The position numbers and the translations under genes were made by a program. A DNA stretch of 64,000 nucleotides from Limnochordaceae bacterium. GTDB lineage: Bacteria > Bacillota > Limnochordia > Limnochordales > Geochordaceae. Below are positions 20,937 to 29,736 of this stretch, in pieces. Numbering within the stretch: the stretch's first letter is position 1; each line of letters opens with the position of its first letter. The notes beneath the pieces were generated by a model. That model saw only the letters and a program-made list of their open reading frames with translations. It had not been told where the DNA came from and did not search any database. The stretch lies in NCBI GenBank assembly GCA_014896295.1, contig JADBKR010000005.1, positions 372,001 through 436,000 of the forward strand. The letters are read 5' to 3'.

Positions 20937-22212
20937 CTAGGCCGTCTCCTCCCGACGCTTGGGCCCCGCCCTGGTCGCCCGATCCACCCGGATCAACCGG
21001 GGCGGCTCCCTGCGCTCGACCACCTCGACGGTCACCGTGCACTTCTTCACGTCGCCGGCCGAAGGCACGTCGTACATCACGTCGAGCATGATCTCCTCCA
21101 ATACCGACCGCAGGCCCCGGGCGCCGCTCTTGCGCTCCATCGCCTTGCGGGCGATGGCCCGCACTGCGTCGTCGGTGAACTCCAGCTCGACGCCGTCCAT
21201 TTCCAGGAACTTCTTGAACTGCTTGATCAGGGCGTTTTTCGGCTCGACCAGGATGCGCACCATGTCGTCCAGCGTCAGCGCATCGAGGGCCACCACCACG
21301 GGCAGCCGCCCGATGAACTCGGGGATCATGCCGAACTTGAGGAGGTCCTCCGGCATGACCTGGCGCGAGGACCTCGCCGATCTGGCGTTCTTGCTTGCGC
21401 ACGATGGGGGCGCCGAAGCCCATGCTCTTTTGCTGGATGCGGTGCTCGATGATCTTGTCCAGGCTCTCGAAGGCCCCGCCGCAAATGAACAGGATGTTGG
21501 TCGTGTCGATCTGGATGAACTCCTGGTGAGGGTGCTTGCGCCCGCCCTGGGGCGGCACGCTGGCGACCGTCCCCTCCAGGATCTTGAGGAGGGCTTGCTG
21601 CACGCCCTCGCCCGAGACGTCCCGGGTGATGGAGGGGTTTTCCGACTTGCGGGCGATCTTGTCGATCTCGTCGATGTAGACGATCCCCCGCTCCGCCCGC
21701 TCCACGTCGTAGTCTGCGTTTTGGATGAGGCGCAGCAGGATGTTTTCGACGTCCTCGCCGACGTAGCCCGCCTCCGTCAGGGAAGTGGCGTCGGCGATGG
21801 CGAAGGGGACGTTGAGGATGCGGGCGAGGGTCTGGGCGAGCAGCGTCTTACCGGAGCCGGTCGGCCCGAGCAGGAGCACGTTGCTCTTCTGCAGCTCCAC
21901 GTCGTCCGCCCCGACGCCGGCGTTGATGCGCTTGTAGTGGTTGTACACCGCCACGGAGAGGACTTTCTTGGCGTGCTCCTGACCGATGACGTACTGGTCC
22001 AGGATCGCCTTGATCTCCTTGGGTTTGGGGAGCGTGCCGAGCTGGGTGTCGGTCTCCTCGACCGTCTGGTCCTCGATGATCTCGTTGCACAGCTCGACGC
22101 ACTCGTCGCAGATGTAGACGCCGGGCCCCGCAATGAGCTTCTTCACCTGCTCCTGGGACTTGCCGCAAAAGGAGCACTTCAGCTGTCCTTTTTCGTCTCC
22201 GAACTTGAACAT
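20937..22212 (-). CDS. clpX: ClpX ATPase subunit of Clp protease, frame broken
   Basis: The AAA+ unfoldase that feeds substrates to ClpP. Start ATG 22212 ([20 protein letters not shown]) has GGAGGAGA 10 bases upstream; an ATG at 22254 is possible. The zinc-binding domain has CSFC and CDEC; Walker A is [19 protein letters not shown], Walker [25 protein letters not shown] is the conserved pore-side segment. The frame breaks at about 21362-21367: after RQIGEVL the reading continues in another frame as [20 protein letters not shown] through to the C-terminus. Removing one base in the GCGCC context restores a normal ~424-residue ClpX. Because ClpX is a core protein with every motif intact on both sides, a sequence error is likely. 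Confidence 0.93.
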
Positions 22213-22265
22213 GCCCGGCGTGTCTCCTCCGCTCCCCTGCCTGCGCTTGCCCATGATACCAGCGC

Positions 22266-22874
22266 CTACCGCCGCGCGCCCGGTCGGCCCGTGGCCTCCC
22301 GCAGGATCTCGTCGATGATGCCGTACTCCTTGGCTTCCTCGGCCGACATGTAGAAGTTGCGGTCGGTGTCCTTCTCGATCCGGTCCATGGGCTGGCCCGT
22401 GTGGCGGCTCAGGATCTCGTTGCCGATCTGCTTGAGGCGCAGGATCTCCCTCGCCTCGATCTCGATCTCCGTCGCCTGCCCCCTCACGCCACCCATCGGC
22501 TGGTGGATCATGATACGTGAGTACGGCAGGGCGTAGCGCTTCCCTTTGGCGCCGGCAGCGAGCAACAGCGCGGCCATGCTCGCCGCCATGCCCATGCAGA
22601 TGGTGGAGACCGGCGGGCTCACGTACTGCATCGTGTCATAGATGGCGAGCCCGGCGTAGACCAGCCCACCGGGGCTGTTGATGTACAGCGAGATCTCCTT
22701 CTCGGGGTCCTCGGCGGCGAGAAAGAGCATCTGGGCGATGACCAGGTTGGCCACGTAGTCGTCGATGGGGCCGCCGACGAAGATGATGCGTTCCTTGAGC
22801 AGGCGGGAGTAGATGTCGTAGGCGCGCTCGCCCCGGGCCGTCTGCTCCACCACGATGGGAACCAACGTGCTCAT
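22266..22874 (-). CDS. clpP: ClpP protease subunit, Asn at the catalytic Asp position
   Basis: 202 residues from ATG 22874 (AAGGAGGGG upstream). ClpP is the serine peptidase core that pairs with ClpX, encoded next door. Ser99 lies in [10 protein letters not shown] and His124 in IMIHQPMGG, both as expected. The third triad residue, normally the Asp of DTDRD, reads DTDRN here, giving Asn173; the codon is AAC with no frame problem nearby. An Asn at this place is known in some ClpP paralogues (for example Listeria ClpP1) where activity depends on a partner. Only one clpP is in the window. The gene sits between tig and clpX. Confidence 0.96.
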   Translation of the reverse strand: MSTLVPIVVEQTARGERAYDIYSRLLKERIIFVGGPIDDYVANLVIAQMLFLAAEDPEKEISLYINSPGGLVYAGLAIYDTMQYVSPPVSTICMGMAASMAALLLAAGAKGKRYALPYSRIMIHQPMGGVRGQATEIEIEAREILRLKQIGNEILSRHTGQPMDRIEKDTDRNFYMSAEEAKEYGIIDEILREATGRPGARR

Positions 22875-22893
22875 GGGAGACTGCACCCCTCCT

Positions 22894-24321
22894 TCAAGCC
22901 GGTTGCTGCTGGGACTGCTCCACCCGCAGGATGGCCTCCAGCTCGGCCTCGTCGTCGATGCCGCCCTCGGCCTCCTGCTCGGTGACCTCGGCATGCTCCA
23001 CCAACCAGTCTATCGCTTTGTCACGCCGCATGGAGGTGCGGACCGACTCCCGGACCTCTTCCTCGAGGGCTTCCAGCCTTGCCTGCTGCTCCCGCTGCCG
23101 CCGGTCACCGCCCGGCCTCTCGGAGGCCACTCCCACATCCTGCCCCTGCCGGTAGGAGGCCATGAGTTGCTCGACGCGCTTTTCGACCGCGTCCGGGTCG
23201 GGCTCCAGCTGCTCCTGGCGGGCCACGGCGTCCAGCACGAGTTCCTCCAGGATCTGCCGACGGGCATCGGGCTCGATGCTGCTGACGAGCTCGCTCGCCG
23301 AGCGGCCCGAAAGCTCGAGGTAACGCTCGAGCGTGAGGCCCTGCATGGCGAGGCGCTCCGCGAAGTTGCGCAAGAGCCGGTCCGCCCGACGCTGCACCAT
23401 GGTCTCGGGCACCTCGACCGATGCGGCCTGGGTGACCTTCTCGACCACCTGGCGGCGCACGCCGGCCCGGGCACGGCGCTCCGCCACCTGCTCGAGCTCC
23501 GTGCGGATCGCCTGCTTGAGAGCGTCCAGCGTCTCGTACGGGCCCACGTCCTTGGCCAGGTCGTCGTCGAGGGCCGGCAGGCGCTTCTTCTTGACGGCCT
23601 GCACCGTGACCTGAAAGGAAAGGGTCTTGCCGGCCAGATCCTTCGTGGGGTAGTCCGCCGGCAGCGTCAACTCGAACTGCCGGCTTTCTCCGGCCCGGGC
23701 CCCCGTGATGGCCTCGTCGAACCCGGGCACCACCTGGTCCCGGCCGATCTCGATGGTGCGGCCCCGTGCAGCGCCGCCCCGGAACGGCTTGCCATCCAGC
23801 AGGGCGTCGTAGTCGACCTCGGCGTAGTAGCCCCGCTGGACCGCCTCGTCCACCGGCTCCAGCACGGCGAAGCGCTCCTGGATGCGGCGCAGCACCCGGT
23901 CCACGTCGCCGTCGCCGACCCGCACCACCCGCCGCTCGACCCGCATCCCCTTGGTGTCACCCAGCTTGACCTCGGGTTTGACCGTCACCTCGGCCTTGAA
24001 GACGAGCGGCTTCTCCTCCTCCATCTGCACCACGTCGAACCGGGGCTCGTCGACCGGCTCGATGCGGGCGTCCTCGACCGCCTCCCGGTAAGCCCGGGGG
24101 AGCAGGTACTCGAGCGCCTCGTCGTAGATGGGCTGGCGCCCCAACCGGGCCCGCAGCACCTGGGGCGGGACCCGCCCGGGGCGAAAGCCGGGGATCCGGA
24201 CCCGCTGGGCGAGGCGCTGGTAAGCCTGGTCGAGGCTGCGCTGCACCTCGTCGGCCGGCACCTCGACCTGCAGGGAGACCTTGCTGCCTTCCAGGACCTG
24301 GACCGTTGCCTTGACGCTCAC
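22894..24321 (-). CDS. tig: Trigger factor, ribosome-bound chaperone
   Basis: 475 residues from GTG 24321, with AAGGAG 8 bases upstream. The N-terminal ribosome-binding domain contains the signature GFRPGRVP ([19 protein letters not shown], residues ~43-60). The FKBP-like prolyl isomerase domain spans about 155-245 ([17 protein letters not shown] to [12 protein letters not shown]). The C-terminal helical chaperone arms follow, ending in an acidic, Gln-rich tail. Binds nascent chains at the exit tunnel. It starts ~20 bases before clpP in the transcription direction and the two are probably one operon. Upstream lies tRNA-Gly with its own terminator, so tig should have a promoter in 24322-24379. 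Confidence 0.97.
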   Translation of the reverse strand: MSVKATVQVLEGSKVSLQVEVPADEVQRSLDQAYQRLAQRVRIPGFRPGRVPPQVLRARLGRQPIYDEALEYLLPRAYREAVEDARIEPVDEPRFDVVQMEEEKPLVFKAEVTVKPEVKLGDTKGMRVERRVVRVGDGDVDRVLRRIQERFAVLEPVDEAVQRGYYAEVDYDALLDGKPFRGGAARGRTIEIGRDQVVPGFDEAITGARAGESRQFELTLPADYPTKDLAGKTLSFQVTVQAVKKKRLPALDDDLAKDVGPYETLDALKQAIRTELEQVAERRARAGVRRQVVEKVTQAASVEVPETMVQRRADRLLRNFAERLAMQGLTLERYLELSGRSASELVSSIEPDARRQILEELVLDAVARQEQLEPDPDAVEKRVEQLMASYRQGQDVGVASERPGGDRRQREQQARLEALEEEVRESVRTSMRRDKAIDWLVEHAEVTEQEAEGGIDDEAELEAILRVEQSQQQPA

Positions 24322-24379
24322 CGACGTGGCTCCTTCCACCGAGGCGCTGCAGGACGTGGCGATGGAGGCCCCGCAACGC

Positions 24380-24412
24380 AAAAGCAGCCTGATCGACTCG
24401 GTCGACCAGGCT
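24380..24412 (-). terminator. Rho-independent terminator after tRNA-Gly
   Basis: On the reverse strand AGCCTGGTCGAC, a CGA loop and GTCGATCAGGCT form a 12-base stem with one mismatch, followed by GCTTTTG. It lies 22 bases after the tRNA 3' end and before the tig start. Confidence 0.75.
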
Positions 24413-24433
24413 GTTTCCGAACTTCGCAAAGGA

Positions 24434-24508
24434 TGGAGCGGATGACGGGATTCGAACCCGCGGCCCTCGCCATGGCAAGGCGATGCTCTACCGCTGAGCT
24501 ACATCCGC
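24434..24508 (-). tRNA. tRNA-Gly(GCC)
   Basis: 75 bases on the reverse strand, starting GCGGATGTAGCTCAGCGGTA. Acceptor stem GCGGATG/CATCCGC; anticodon stem TCGCC/GGCGA around the loop TTGCCAT, so anticodon GCC; T arm GCGGGTTCGAATCCCGT. Discriminator T and an encoded CCA end follow. All arms pair. Confidence 0.95.
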
Positions 24509-24556
24509 TCGCCCTGAAACCCCGGCGGCACCCGCTGCCTCGCCGCCCCAAGCGGG

Positions 24557-24585
24557 AGTCTACCGAACGCCGCGCGCCTTGTCAA
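24557..24585 (-). promoter_or_regulatory. Sigma-A promoter of tRNA-Gly
   Basis: TTGACA at 24580-24585 (perfect -35), 17-base spacer, TAGACT at 24557-24562 (-10), on the reverse strand. Transcription would start near 24550, about 42 bases before the tRNA. Confidence 0.85.
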
Positions 24586-24687
24586 GGCTGGCCTGGACGG
24601 CGTCGCCGGACCGGCGCCCCCTCTCGGTTGGTGGCCGGAGTTGGGCCCGCCCGTGAGCGGCCGCCTCCTCGGATGCTCCTGCGTCGC

Positions 24688-25509
24688 TCAGCCCTTCAAC
24701 GCGCCGGCCAGGAGCCCCCGCATGAAGAATCGCCCGAGCAGAATGTAGACGAGCACCGTCGGCAGGGCAGCCAGGATGGAGCCCGCCGTGGGGAGGTTCC
24801 AGTAGACCGCCTGGCCCCCGGCCAGGTTGGCCAGGGCAACCGTCACGGGCTGCGCGTCCGGCCGGGTCAGGGTCACGGCGAACAGGAACTCGTTCCATAT
24901 CTGGGTGAACTGCCAGATGGCCACCACCACGAACGCCGGGCCCGACAGCGGCAGCATGATCCAGCGGTAGATGCGGAAAAAGTCGCCGCCGTCGATCGAC
25001 GCCGAACTCACCAGTTCGTCGGGGATTTCGGCGTAGAAGTTGCGAAAGAGCAGGGTCGTGATGGGCAGCCCGTACACGACGTGCACCAGGATCAGCCCGG
25101 GCAGCCCGCCGTAAAGATTGATGTTCCGCAGGAACTGAAACAGAGGAATCAGAATGCTCTGATAAGGTATGAACATCCCGAAGACCATCAAGGGAAAGAT
25201 GACGCCGGCACCGCGGAAGGTCCATTTGGAAAGCACGTACCCGTTCAGACTCCCGAGCGCCGCTGACAGCAAAGTCGCCGTCACCGCCAGGAGGAGGCTG
25301 TTCTTCAGCTTCGGAGCGAACTGGTCCCAGGCCGTCGCGTAGCTTTGCCAGTGAGGCCGGTCCGGAGGAAGCCACGCACTGGCCAGCTGGATGGCTTCGG
25401 GCGCCTTGAGGCTCGTGATGACCGTCATGTAGACCGGCACGAGATAGATGGCGGCCAGCACCACCAGCGCCGCGTAGATCGAGAGCCGCCCCGGGCGTAC
25501 CTTCTTCAT
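24688..25509 (-). CDS. Sugar ABC transporter permease (MalG/CUT1 type)
   Basis: 273 residues, six membrane segments. The cytoplasmic EAA loop that contacts the ATPase is clear: [20 protein letters not shown] then [12 protein letters not shown]. The N-terminus [20 protein letters not shown] and the C-terminus [13 protein letters not shown] are typical of CUT1 second permeases; the overall look is that of glucose/mannose importers (GtsC/GlcU-like). ATGA at 25506-25509 overlaps the stop of the partner permease, so they are translationally coupled. The operon (binding protein, two permeases) has no ATPase gene, so it must use a shared MalK/MsiK-type ATPase encoded elsewhere. Confidence 0.93.
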   Translation of the reverse strand: MKKVRPGRLSIYAALVVLAAIYLVPVYMTVITSLKAPEAIQLASAWLPPDRPHWQSYATAWDQFAPKLKNSLLLAVTATLLSAALGSLNGYVLSKWTFRGAGVIFPLMVFGMFIPYQSILIPLFQFLRNINLYGGLPGLILVHVVYGLPITTLLFRNFYAEIPDELVSSASIDGGDFFRIYRWIMLPLSGPAFVVVAIWQFTQIWNEFLFAVTLTRPDAQPVTVALANLAGGQAVYWNLPTAGSILAALPTVLVYILLGRFFMRGLLAGALKG

Positions 25510-26627
25510 CCCAGCTCAGCCCGCCGTGACCGGAAAGCGTTGACCAGGTACGGGATGATGAGCACCGACACCATGATGAGCAGAATCACGGCGATGGAGG
25601 CTCCTTTGGCCAACTGGTTGCCCCGGAAGGTGGTCAGGTACATCGAGATGGCCGGGACGCTGGTCGGAGCGTTGTCGGGTCCCGCCATGGCAAAGACCAG
25701 GTCGAAGATCTTGAGGGCGATGTGCCCGAGGATGATGAGCGCGCTGAGCGTGATGGGCTTGAGGAGCGGGAGGTCGACATACCGGTAGACTTGCAGCTCG
25801 CTCGCCCCGTCCACGCGCGCCGCCTCCCGGAGCTCGGAGGGTACTCCCGGAGCCCCGCCAGGTAAAGCGCCATGGTATACCCCGCCATCTGCCAGGTGGC
25901 AGCCAGCACGACACCGATCAGGGCGTCGTTGAACCCGTGCAGTTCGGGGAAGGGCAGGAGCTCGACGTGCGAGCCGGGCCCGAAAAGCGCCCACCCCAGG
26001 GTGGCCCCCGCCGCTACCCCCGCCAGCGCAGGCCCGAGCCGCCGCCTCCTCCGAAGCCCCGACGAATGCGACCAGGGCCAGCGCGATGGCGATCCCGACG
26101 CCCAGGTACTGGAGCAGGTCCTGCCAGTTGAAGCGCAGGTACTGGGATCGGCTGCTCAACCACAGAAACGTCCACGGCTCACGCCCGACCATCGCCGGGA
26201 GCACGTTGACACCGCCCCGGGGCTGGAGCACCCAGCGCCACATGGTGCCCGTCACGACCAGTGAAAGCGACATGGGAAACAAGAAGATGGTGCGGAAGAT
26301 GGCCTCGCCGCGCACCTGCTGATCGATCAGGATGGCCAGCGCCAGTCCCAACAAGAGGCTCGCTCCCACGAAGAGCAGCGTGAAGTAGAGCATGTTGACC
26401 AGGTCCTGGCGGAACCGGACGTCGAGGAACCCGGTGAAGAGTTCCCGGTAGTTGTCGAGCCCCACGAAGTGGATCGTCGGATGGAGAGCCAGCGCCATTT
26501 GCCGGCCCCAGTCGGTCAAGGAGAGGTACACCGTCCGGCCGATGAAGCCGTACACGAAGATGGCCAGCAGCACCAGCGACGGCGACAGCATCACGATCGC
26601 GAGGATCCGGTCTCTTCGGGACCCCAC
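25506..26627 (-). CDS. Sugar ABC transporter permease (MalF/CUT1 type), two compensating frame breaks
   Basis: Start GTG 26627 with GGGAAGG 6 bases upstream. The reading is open over 373 codons, but residues ~191-260 make no sense (Ala/Gly/Arg-rich). In another frame the same DNA (25849-26057) encodes [20 protein letters not shown] and [18 protein letters not shown], exactly the membrane sequence expected. One extra base at the CCCC run at 26057-26060 and one missing base at CCC 25846-25848 explain it. With both fixed, the EAA loop ([20 protein letters not shown]) joins on. Six to seven membrane segments; pairs with the next permease. Together they import a hexose or short sugar, energised by an ATPase encoded elsewhere. 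Confidence 0.9.
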   Translation of the reverse strand: MGSRRDRILAIVMLSPSLVLLAIFVYGFIGRTVYLSLTDWGRQMALALHPTIHFVGLDNYRELFTGFLDVRFRQDLVNMLYFTLLFVGASLLLGLALAILIDQQVRGEAIFRTIFLFPMSLSLVVTGTMWRWVLQPRGGVNVLPAMVGREPWTFLWLSSRSQYLRFNWQDLLQYLGVGIAIALALVAFVGASEEAAARACAGGGSGGGHPGVGAFRARLARRAPALPRTARVQRRPDRCRAGCHLADGGVYHGALPGGAPGVPSELREAARVDGASELQVYRYVDLPLLKPITLSALIILGHIALKIFDLVFAMAGPDNAPTSVPAISMYLTTFRGNQLAKGASIAVILLIMVSVLIIPYLVNAFRSRRAELG

Positions 26628-26665
26628 CCGGCGCCTTCCCCTCTACCCCAGCGCACCTGCCGGAT

Positions 26666-26699
26666 GACCGGAGCGGGAGCCTCAGGTCCCGCCCCGGTC
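26666..26699 (-). other. Intercistronic stem-loop between binding protein and permeases
   Basis: GACCGGAGCGGGA (26666-26678) pairs with TCCCGCCCCGGTC (26687-26699), 12 of 13 bases, loop of 8. No T run follows, so it looks like a stabilising or partly terminating hairpin that would leave more binding-protein mRNA than permease mRNA, as in malE-malF. A similar hairpin sits at the same place in the second sugar operon. Confidence 0.6.
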
Positions 26700-26743
26700 G
26701 TGCAGGTTGTCTTCGCGGCCTTCGCTCTAGGACGCTTTTGGCA

Positions 26744-28009
26744 TCACTTCGCAATGCCTGCCTGGATGGCGATGGCCTGAGCGGCGTTGCTCGCAGCCTG
26801 TGCATCGCGGGTGTTGAGGAAGATCTCCATGACCGTGGCAAAGTCGTTCATGAAGCGCTCGTTGGCCACGACCCCGTGAACCAGGCTGCCCACGATCTTG
26901 TTGGCGCGCCAGTCCTGAGCGGCGCTCTTCAGGTAGTCGTTGTACTTGGACAGATCGCTGTCGGTGCGCGGGCTGATCGATCCCTTCAGCGGGTTGAAGA
27001 TGTCCTGGGCTTCGCGGCTACCCAGCATGCGCAGCCACGCTACCGTGTGGTCCCGGTGCGGCGCGCCCACCGGCAACCCGAAGGTGTCGGACAGCATCAT
27101 GAAGATCCCGCGGGTGCCCGGGGAGGGCGCCCATGCGAAGTCGGTGCCCGGCTTCAGCTTGAGCGTGGTGGTCATGTAGCCCGCGGCCCAGTCGCCCATG
27201 ACGTTGAACGCGGCCTGGCCGTTGACCACCATGTCAATGGCCTGCTGCCAGCTCAGCGAAGGCGCGTCCGCGTTGGTGTATTGCAGGATCTGGCCGAACA
27301 GCTTCCACACGTCGAGGACCTCGGGGCTCGTCCAGGAGAGCTTCCCTTCCCACAGCGCCTGCCACTTCTCCGGCCCCAGCTTGGACAGGGCCACGCTCTC
27401 CCAGAGGTGCGAGGCCGTCCAGTTCTCGCCGAGAGCGAGCGGGGTCACGCCCTTCTCCTTCAGCGACGGGGCGATCTTGAGGAACTCATCCCACGTGGCG
27501 GGAGCCTTGACGCCCCACTTCTGCAGGTTGCGAGGGATGTACCACAGCACGTTGGAGCGGTGGATGTTGACGGGGACCGACCAGATACCCTTGTCCGTGC
27601 TGAGAAGCTTGATGAGCCCCTCGGGCAGGACCGAACGCCAGCCTTCCTGCTTGTACAGCCAGGTGAGGTCCTCCATGCGGTTGGCGACGACCCACGTGCC
27701 GATGAGCTCCTGGCCGGCGTGCACCTGGAACGTGTCGGGCGGATAGCCCCCGAGCATGCGGGTCTTCAGCACGGCCTTGGCGGCCACACCTGCCCCACCG
27801 GCCACCGTCGCGTTGATGACCTTTACGTTCGGGTAAAGCTGCTGGTAACGGGCGATGAGCGCCTCGAGGGCCGGCCCCTCGTCGCCCGACCACCAGGAGA
27901 AGATTTCGAGCTCTTGAGCAGGCGCTCCCAGGGCCGAAACGGGCCCGGCCAAAGAGACCGCAACGACTGCGAGCGCTACCAGGAGCGCTCGGATGCCGCG
28001 CCATCGCAT
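26744..28009 (-). CDS. Extracellular sugar-binding protein of CUT1 ABC transporter
   Basis: 421 residues. Signal peptide [20 protein letters not shown] with an A-x-A cleavage site near residue 27; there is no lipobox cysteine, so the protein is released, not lipid anchored. The mature protein is a family-1 solute-binding protein: [20 protein letters not shown] at the start, [16 protein letters not shown] in the middle. This pattern (ELEIFSWW...GDW) is typical of glucose/mannose-binding GtsA-like proteins. AAGGAGAGGG precedes the ATG. First gene of the operon with the two permeases. The divergent ROK regulator gene upstream is the probable controller (inference). Confidence 0.92.
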   Translation of the reverse strand: MRWRGIRALLVALAVVAVSLAGPVSALGAPAQELEIFSWWSGDEGPALEALIARYQQLYPNVKVINATVAGGAGVAAKAVLKTRMLGGYPPDTFQVHAGQELIGTWVVANRMEDLTWLYKQEGWRSVLPEGLIKLLSTDKGIWSVPVNIHRSNVLWYIPRNLQKWGVKAPATWDEFLKIAPSLKEKGVTPLALGENWTASHLWESVALSKLGPEKWQALWEGKLSWTSPEVLDVWKLFGQILQYTNADAPSLSWQQAIDMVVNGQAAFNVMGDWAAGYMTTTLKLKPGTDFAWAPSPGTRGIFMMLSDTFGLPVGAPHRDHTVAWLRMLGSREAQDIFNPLKGSISPRTDSDLSKYNDYLKSAAQDWRANKIVGSLVHGVVANERFMNDFATVMEIFLNTRDAQAASNAAQAIAIQAGIAK

Positions 28010-28413
28010 CTCCGGTCACCCTCTCCTTCGCTTCCTTCGTCTCCTTTGGCGCACACGCTTCCCGCTGGCCGGTACACCGGGTGCGCGACCACCCCCGTCC
28101 AGGTGGACTTAGTTGCCGACCACAACCATTTCGCCCCATGAGTACGGCATGGGGAAGCGAAAATCCTTCCCTCCGGTCCGTGTGCCGGAAACCGATATGA
28201 GACTCGTGCGTCCGGTGCGAATGTGCATCATTCCTACAGAAAGCGCCGGGGCAACCGGGTAGCTTCTGAAACCGTGTTTCCCTTGATCCGGCCGTCCTCG
28301 CTGGATAAGATTGTCGCAGGCCCGAAGAGGAAGTCACACGGCTTGGTTGCCATTCTCGATGAATGAGGTGACGTCTCCTGGACTTCTCCGGCCCCACTGC
28401 CCACCACTCCCTC
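28010..28413. other. Intergenic region between sugar operon and ROK regulator
   Basis: 404 bases between two divergent start codons. It holds the rightward promoter at 28283-28311. For the leftward operon I see a good ribosome-binding site but no convincing -35/-10 pair. No small gene or RNA is recognisable. Confidence 0.5.
28283..28311 (+). promoter_or_regulatory. Sigma-A promoter of the ROK regulator gene
   Basis: TTGATC (28283-28288), 17-base spacer, TAAGAT (28306-28311). Start of transcription would be near 28318, giving a 5' leader of about 96 bases. Confidence 0.7.
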
Positions 28414-29673
28414 ATGAGGGCGCGCAATGAGGCCGTGGTCCTCAACCTCCTGCGCCTGAGGGGGCCGATGTCCCGCGCGGACATCGCCCGCATCACGGGT
28501 CTTCATAAAGCGACGGCCTCCGGTCTCCTGGAAGCCCTGCTGGCGCGCCAGCTCGTCAAGGAGATCGGCACGGGTCCGTCCACCGGCGGCCGGCGTCCCA
28601 AACTGGTCACCCTCAACGCTTCGGCCGGCACCGTGATCGGTGCGGACCTCGGCGTCGACTACCTGCTCGTCGTCATGCTCAACCTGCACGGACAGGTCGT
28701 CTGGCGAAAGCGCATTCTCGAGGCGGGCTCCGCCAATCCCGCGGAGGAGGTCGAGCGGCTGGCTCACCTGATCGAGGAGGCGGTGGCATCCGTTCCGCCG
28801 GCTCCCCTGGGATTGCTCGGTATCGGAGTGGCGGTACCCGGTCTGGTCGAGGACGAGACGGGCCGGTTGTTGTTCGCCCCTAACCTCGGCTGGCAGGACG
28901 TACCCGTGGGCGATTTGCTGCGGCGGAGGTTCGACGTTCCCGTACGGGTGGAAAACGACGGCAACACCGGAGCCCTGGCCGAGGTATGGGCAGGGGCACT
29001 GGAAGGCGCCGGCCATCTCTTTTTCCTCAATGTCGGCGTGGGCGTCGGTGCCGGCATCATCATCGACGGTGAGATCTACCGCGGCGCTCGCGGCATGGCC
29101 GGCGAGTTCGGCCATACCACCGTGGACCCGGCCGGGCCGTTGTGCAACTGTGGTAACCGCGGCTGTCTGGAGACCTTCGTATCGCAGCGCGCGCTCACCG
29201 GGCTGGTGCGGAGGGGTGCCGACACCGGGCCCACCACGCTGAGCGCCGAGGCCGTCTTCCAGGCCGCGGAGCGAGGCGACCCGGCCGCCATCGCCGCACT
29301 GGCCCGGGTGGGAGAGTACCTGGGCATCGGGATCGCCAACGCGCTCCACACGTTCGATCCGGACGTCGTCGTCATCGGTGGCCCCATGGCCCGCGGCGGC
29401 CCCTCGATCCTCAACGCGGTGCGGCGGGTGGTCGAGCAGCGGGCCATGCCTTCCATCCGGAGCCACGTTCGCATCGTCGTTTCGACGCTGGGAGAAGATG
29501 CCCCGGCCATCGGTGCCGGGGCGATGATCCTGCAGGAGTTCTTCCGGATCCCGGGGACGAGGGCGCCAGCGCGCCCGTTGCGGAGTCACGACGACGTGGC
29601 TGACGCCCCGTTGTTGGGCACCCGAGGGGCCCGCCATCGTCGGAGCCGTTCATCCGGGACAGGATCCAGATGA
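28414..29673 (+). CDS. ROK-family transcriptional repressor (NagC/XylR type)
   Basis: 419 residues. An N-terminal winged helix-turn-helix (NEAVVLNLLRLRGPMSRADI, then ARITGLHKATASGLLEALLA) precedes a ROK sugar-kinase-like domain with VIGADLGVDYLLVV, NDGNTGALAEVWAG and the zinc motif CNCGNRGCLE. The helix-turn-helix marks it as a regulator and not a kinase; the sugar-binding site probably senses the transported sugar. ATG 28414 has no Shine-Dalgarno; a stop codon lies in frame 36 bases upstream, so there is little room for a longer start. The last ~40 residues are basic and low complexity. Likely represses the divergent sugar operon. Confidence 0.9.
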   Translation: MRARNEAVVLNLLRLRGPMSRADIARITGLHKATASGLLEALLARQLVKEIGTGPSTGGRRPKLVTLNASAGTVIGADLGVDYLLVVMLNLHGQVVWRKRILEAGSANPAEEVERLAHLIEEAVASVPPAPLGLLGIGVAVPGLVEDETGRLLFAPNLGWQDVPVGDLLRRRFDVPVRVENDGNTGALAEVWAGALEGAGHLFFLNVGVGVGAGIIIDGEIYRGARGMAGEFGHTTVDPAGPLCNCGNRGCLETFVSQRALTGLVRRGADTGPTTLSAEAVFQAAERGDPAAIAALARVGEYLGIGIANALHTFDPDVVVIGGPMARGGPSILNAVRRVVEQRAMPSIRSHVRIVVSTLGEDAPAIGAGAMILQEFFRIPGTRAPARPLRSHDDVADAPLLGTRGARHRRSRSSGTGSR

Positions 29674-29736
29674 AAGAGCGGTCCGGGAGGGGGGCGCGAG
29701 CCCGGAGCGGCGAGCCGGCCGTCCGGGGCAACTTCG

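Noticed and set aside
21355..21370. Programmed frameshift in clpX
   Set aside because: No slippery heptamer, no stimulating stem-loop, and other genes in the window carry similar breaks.
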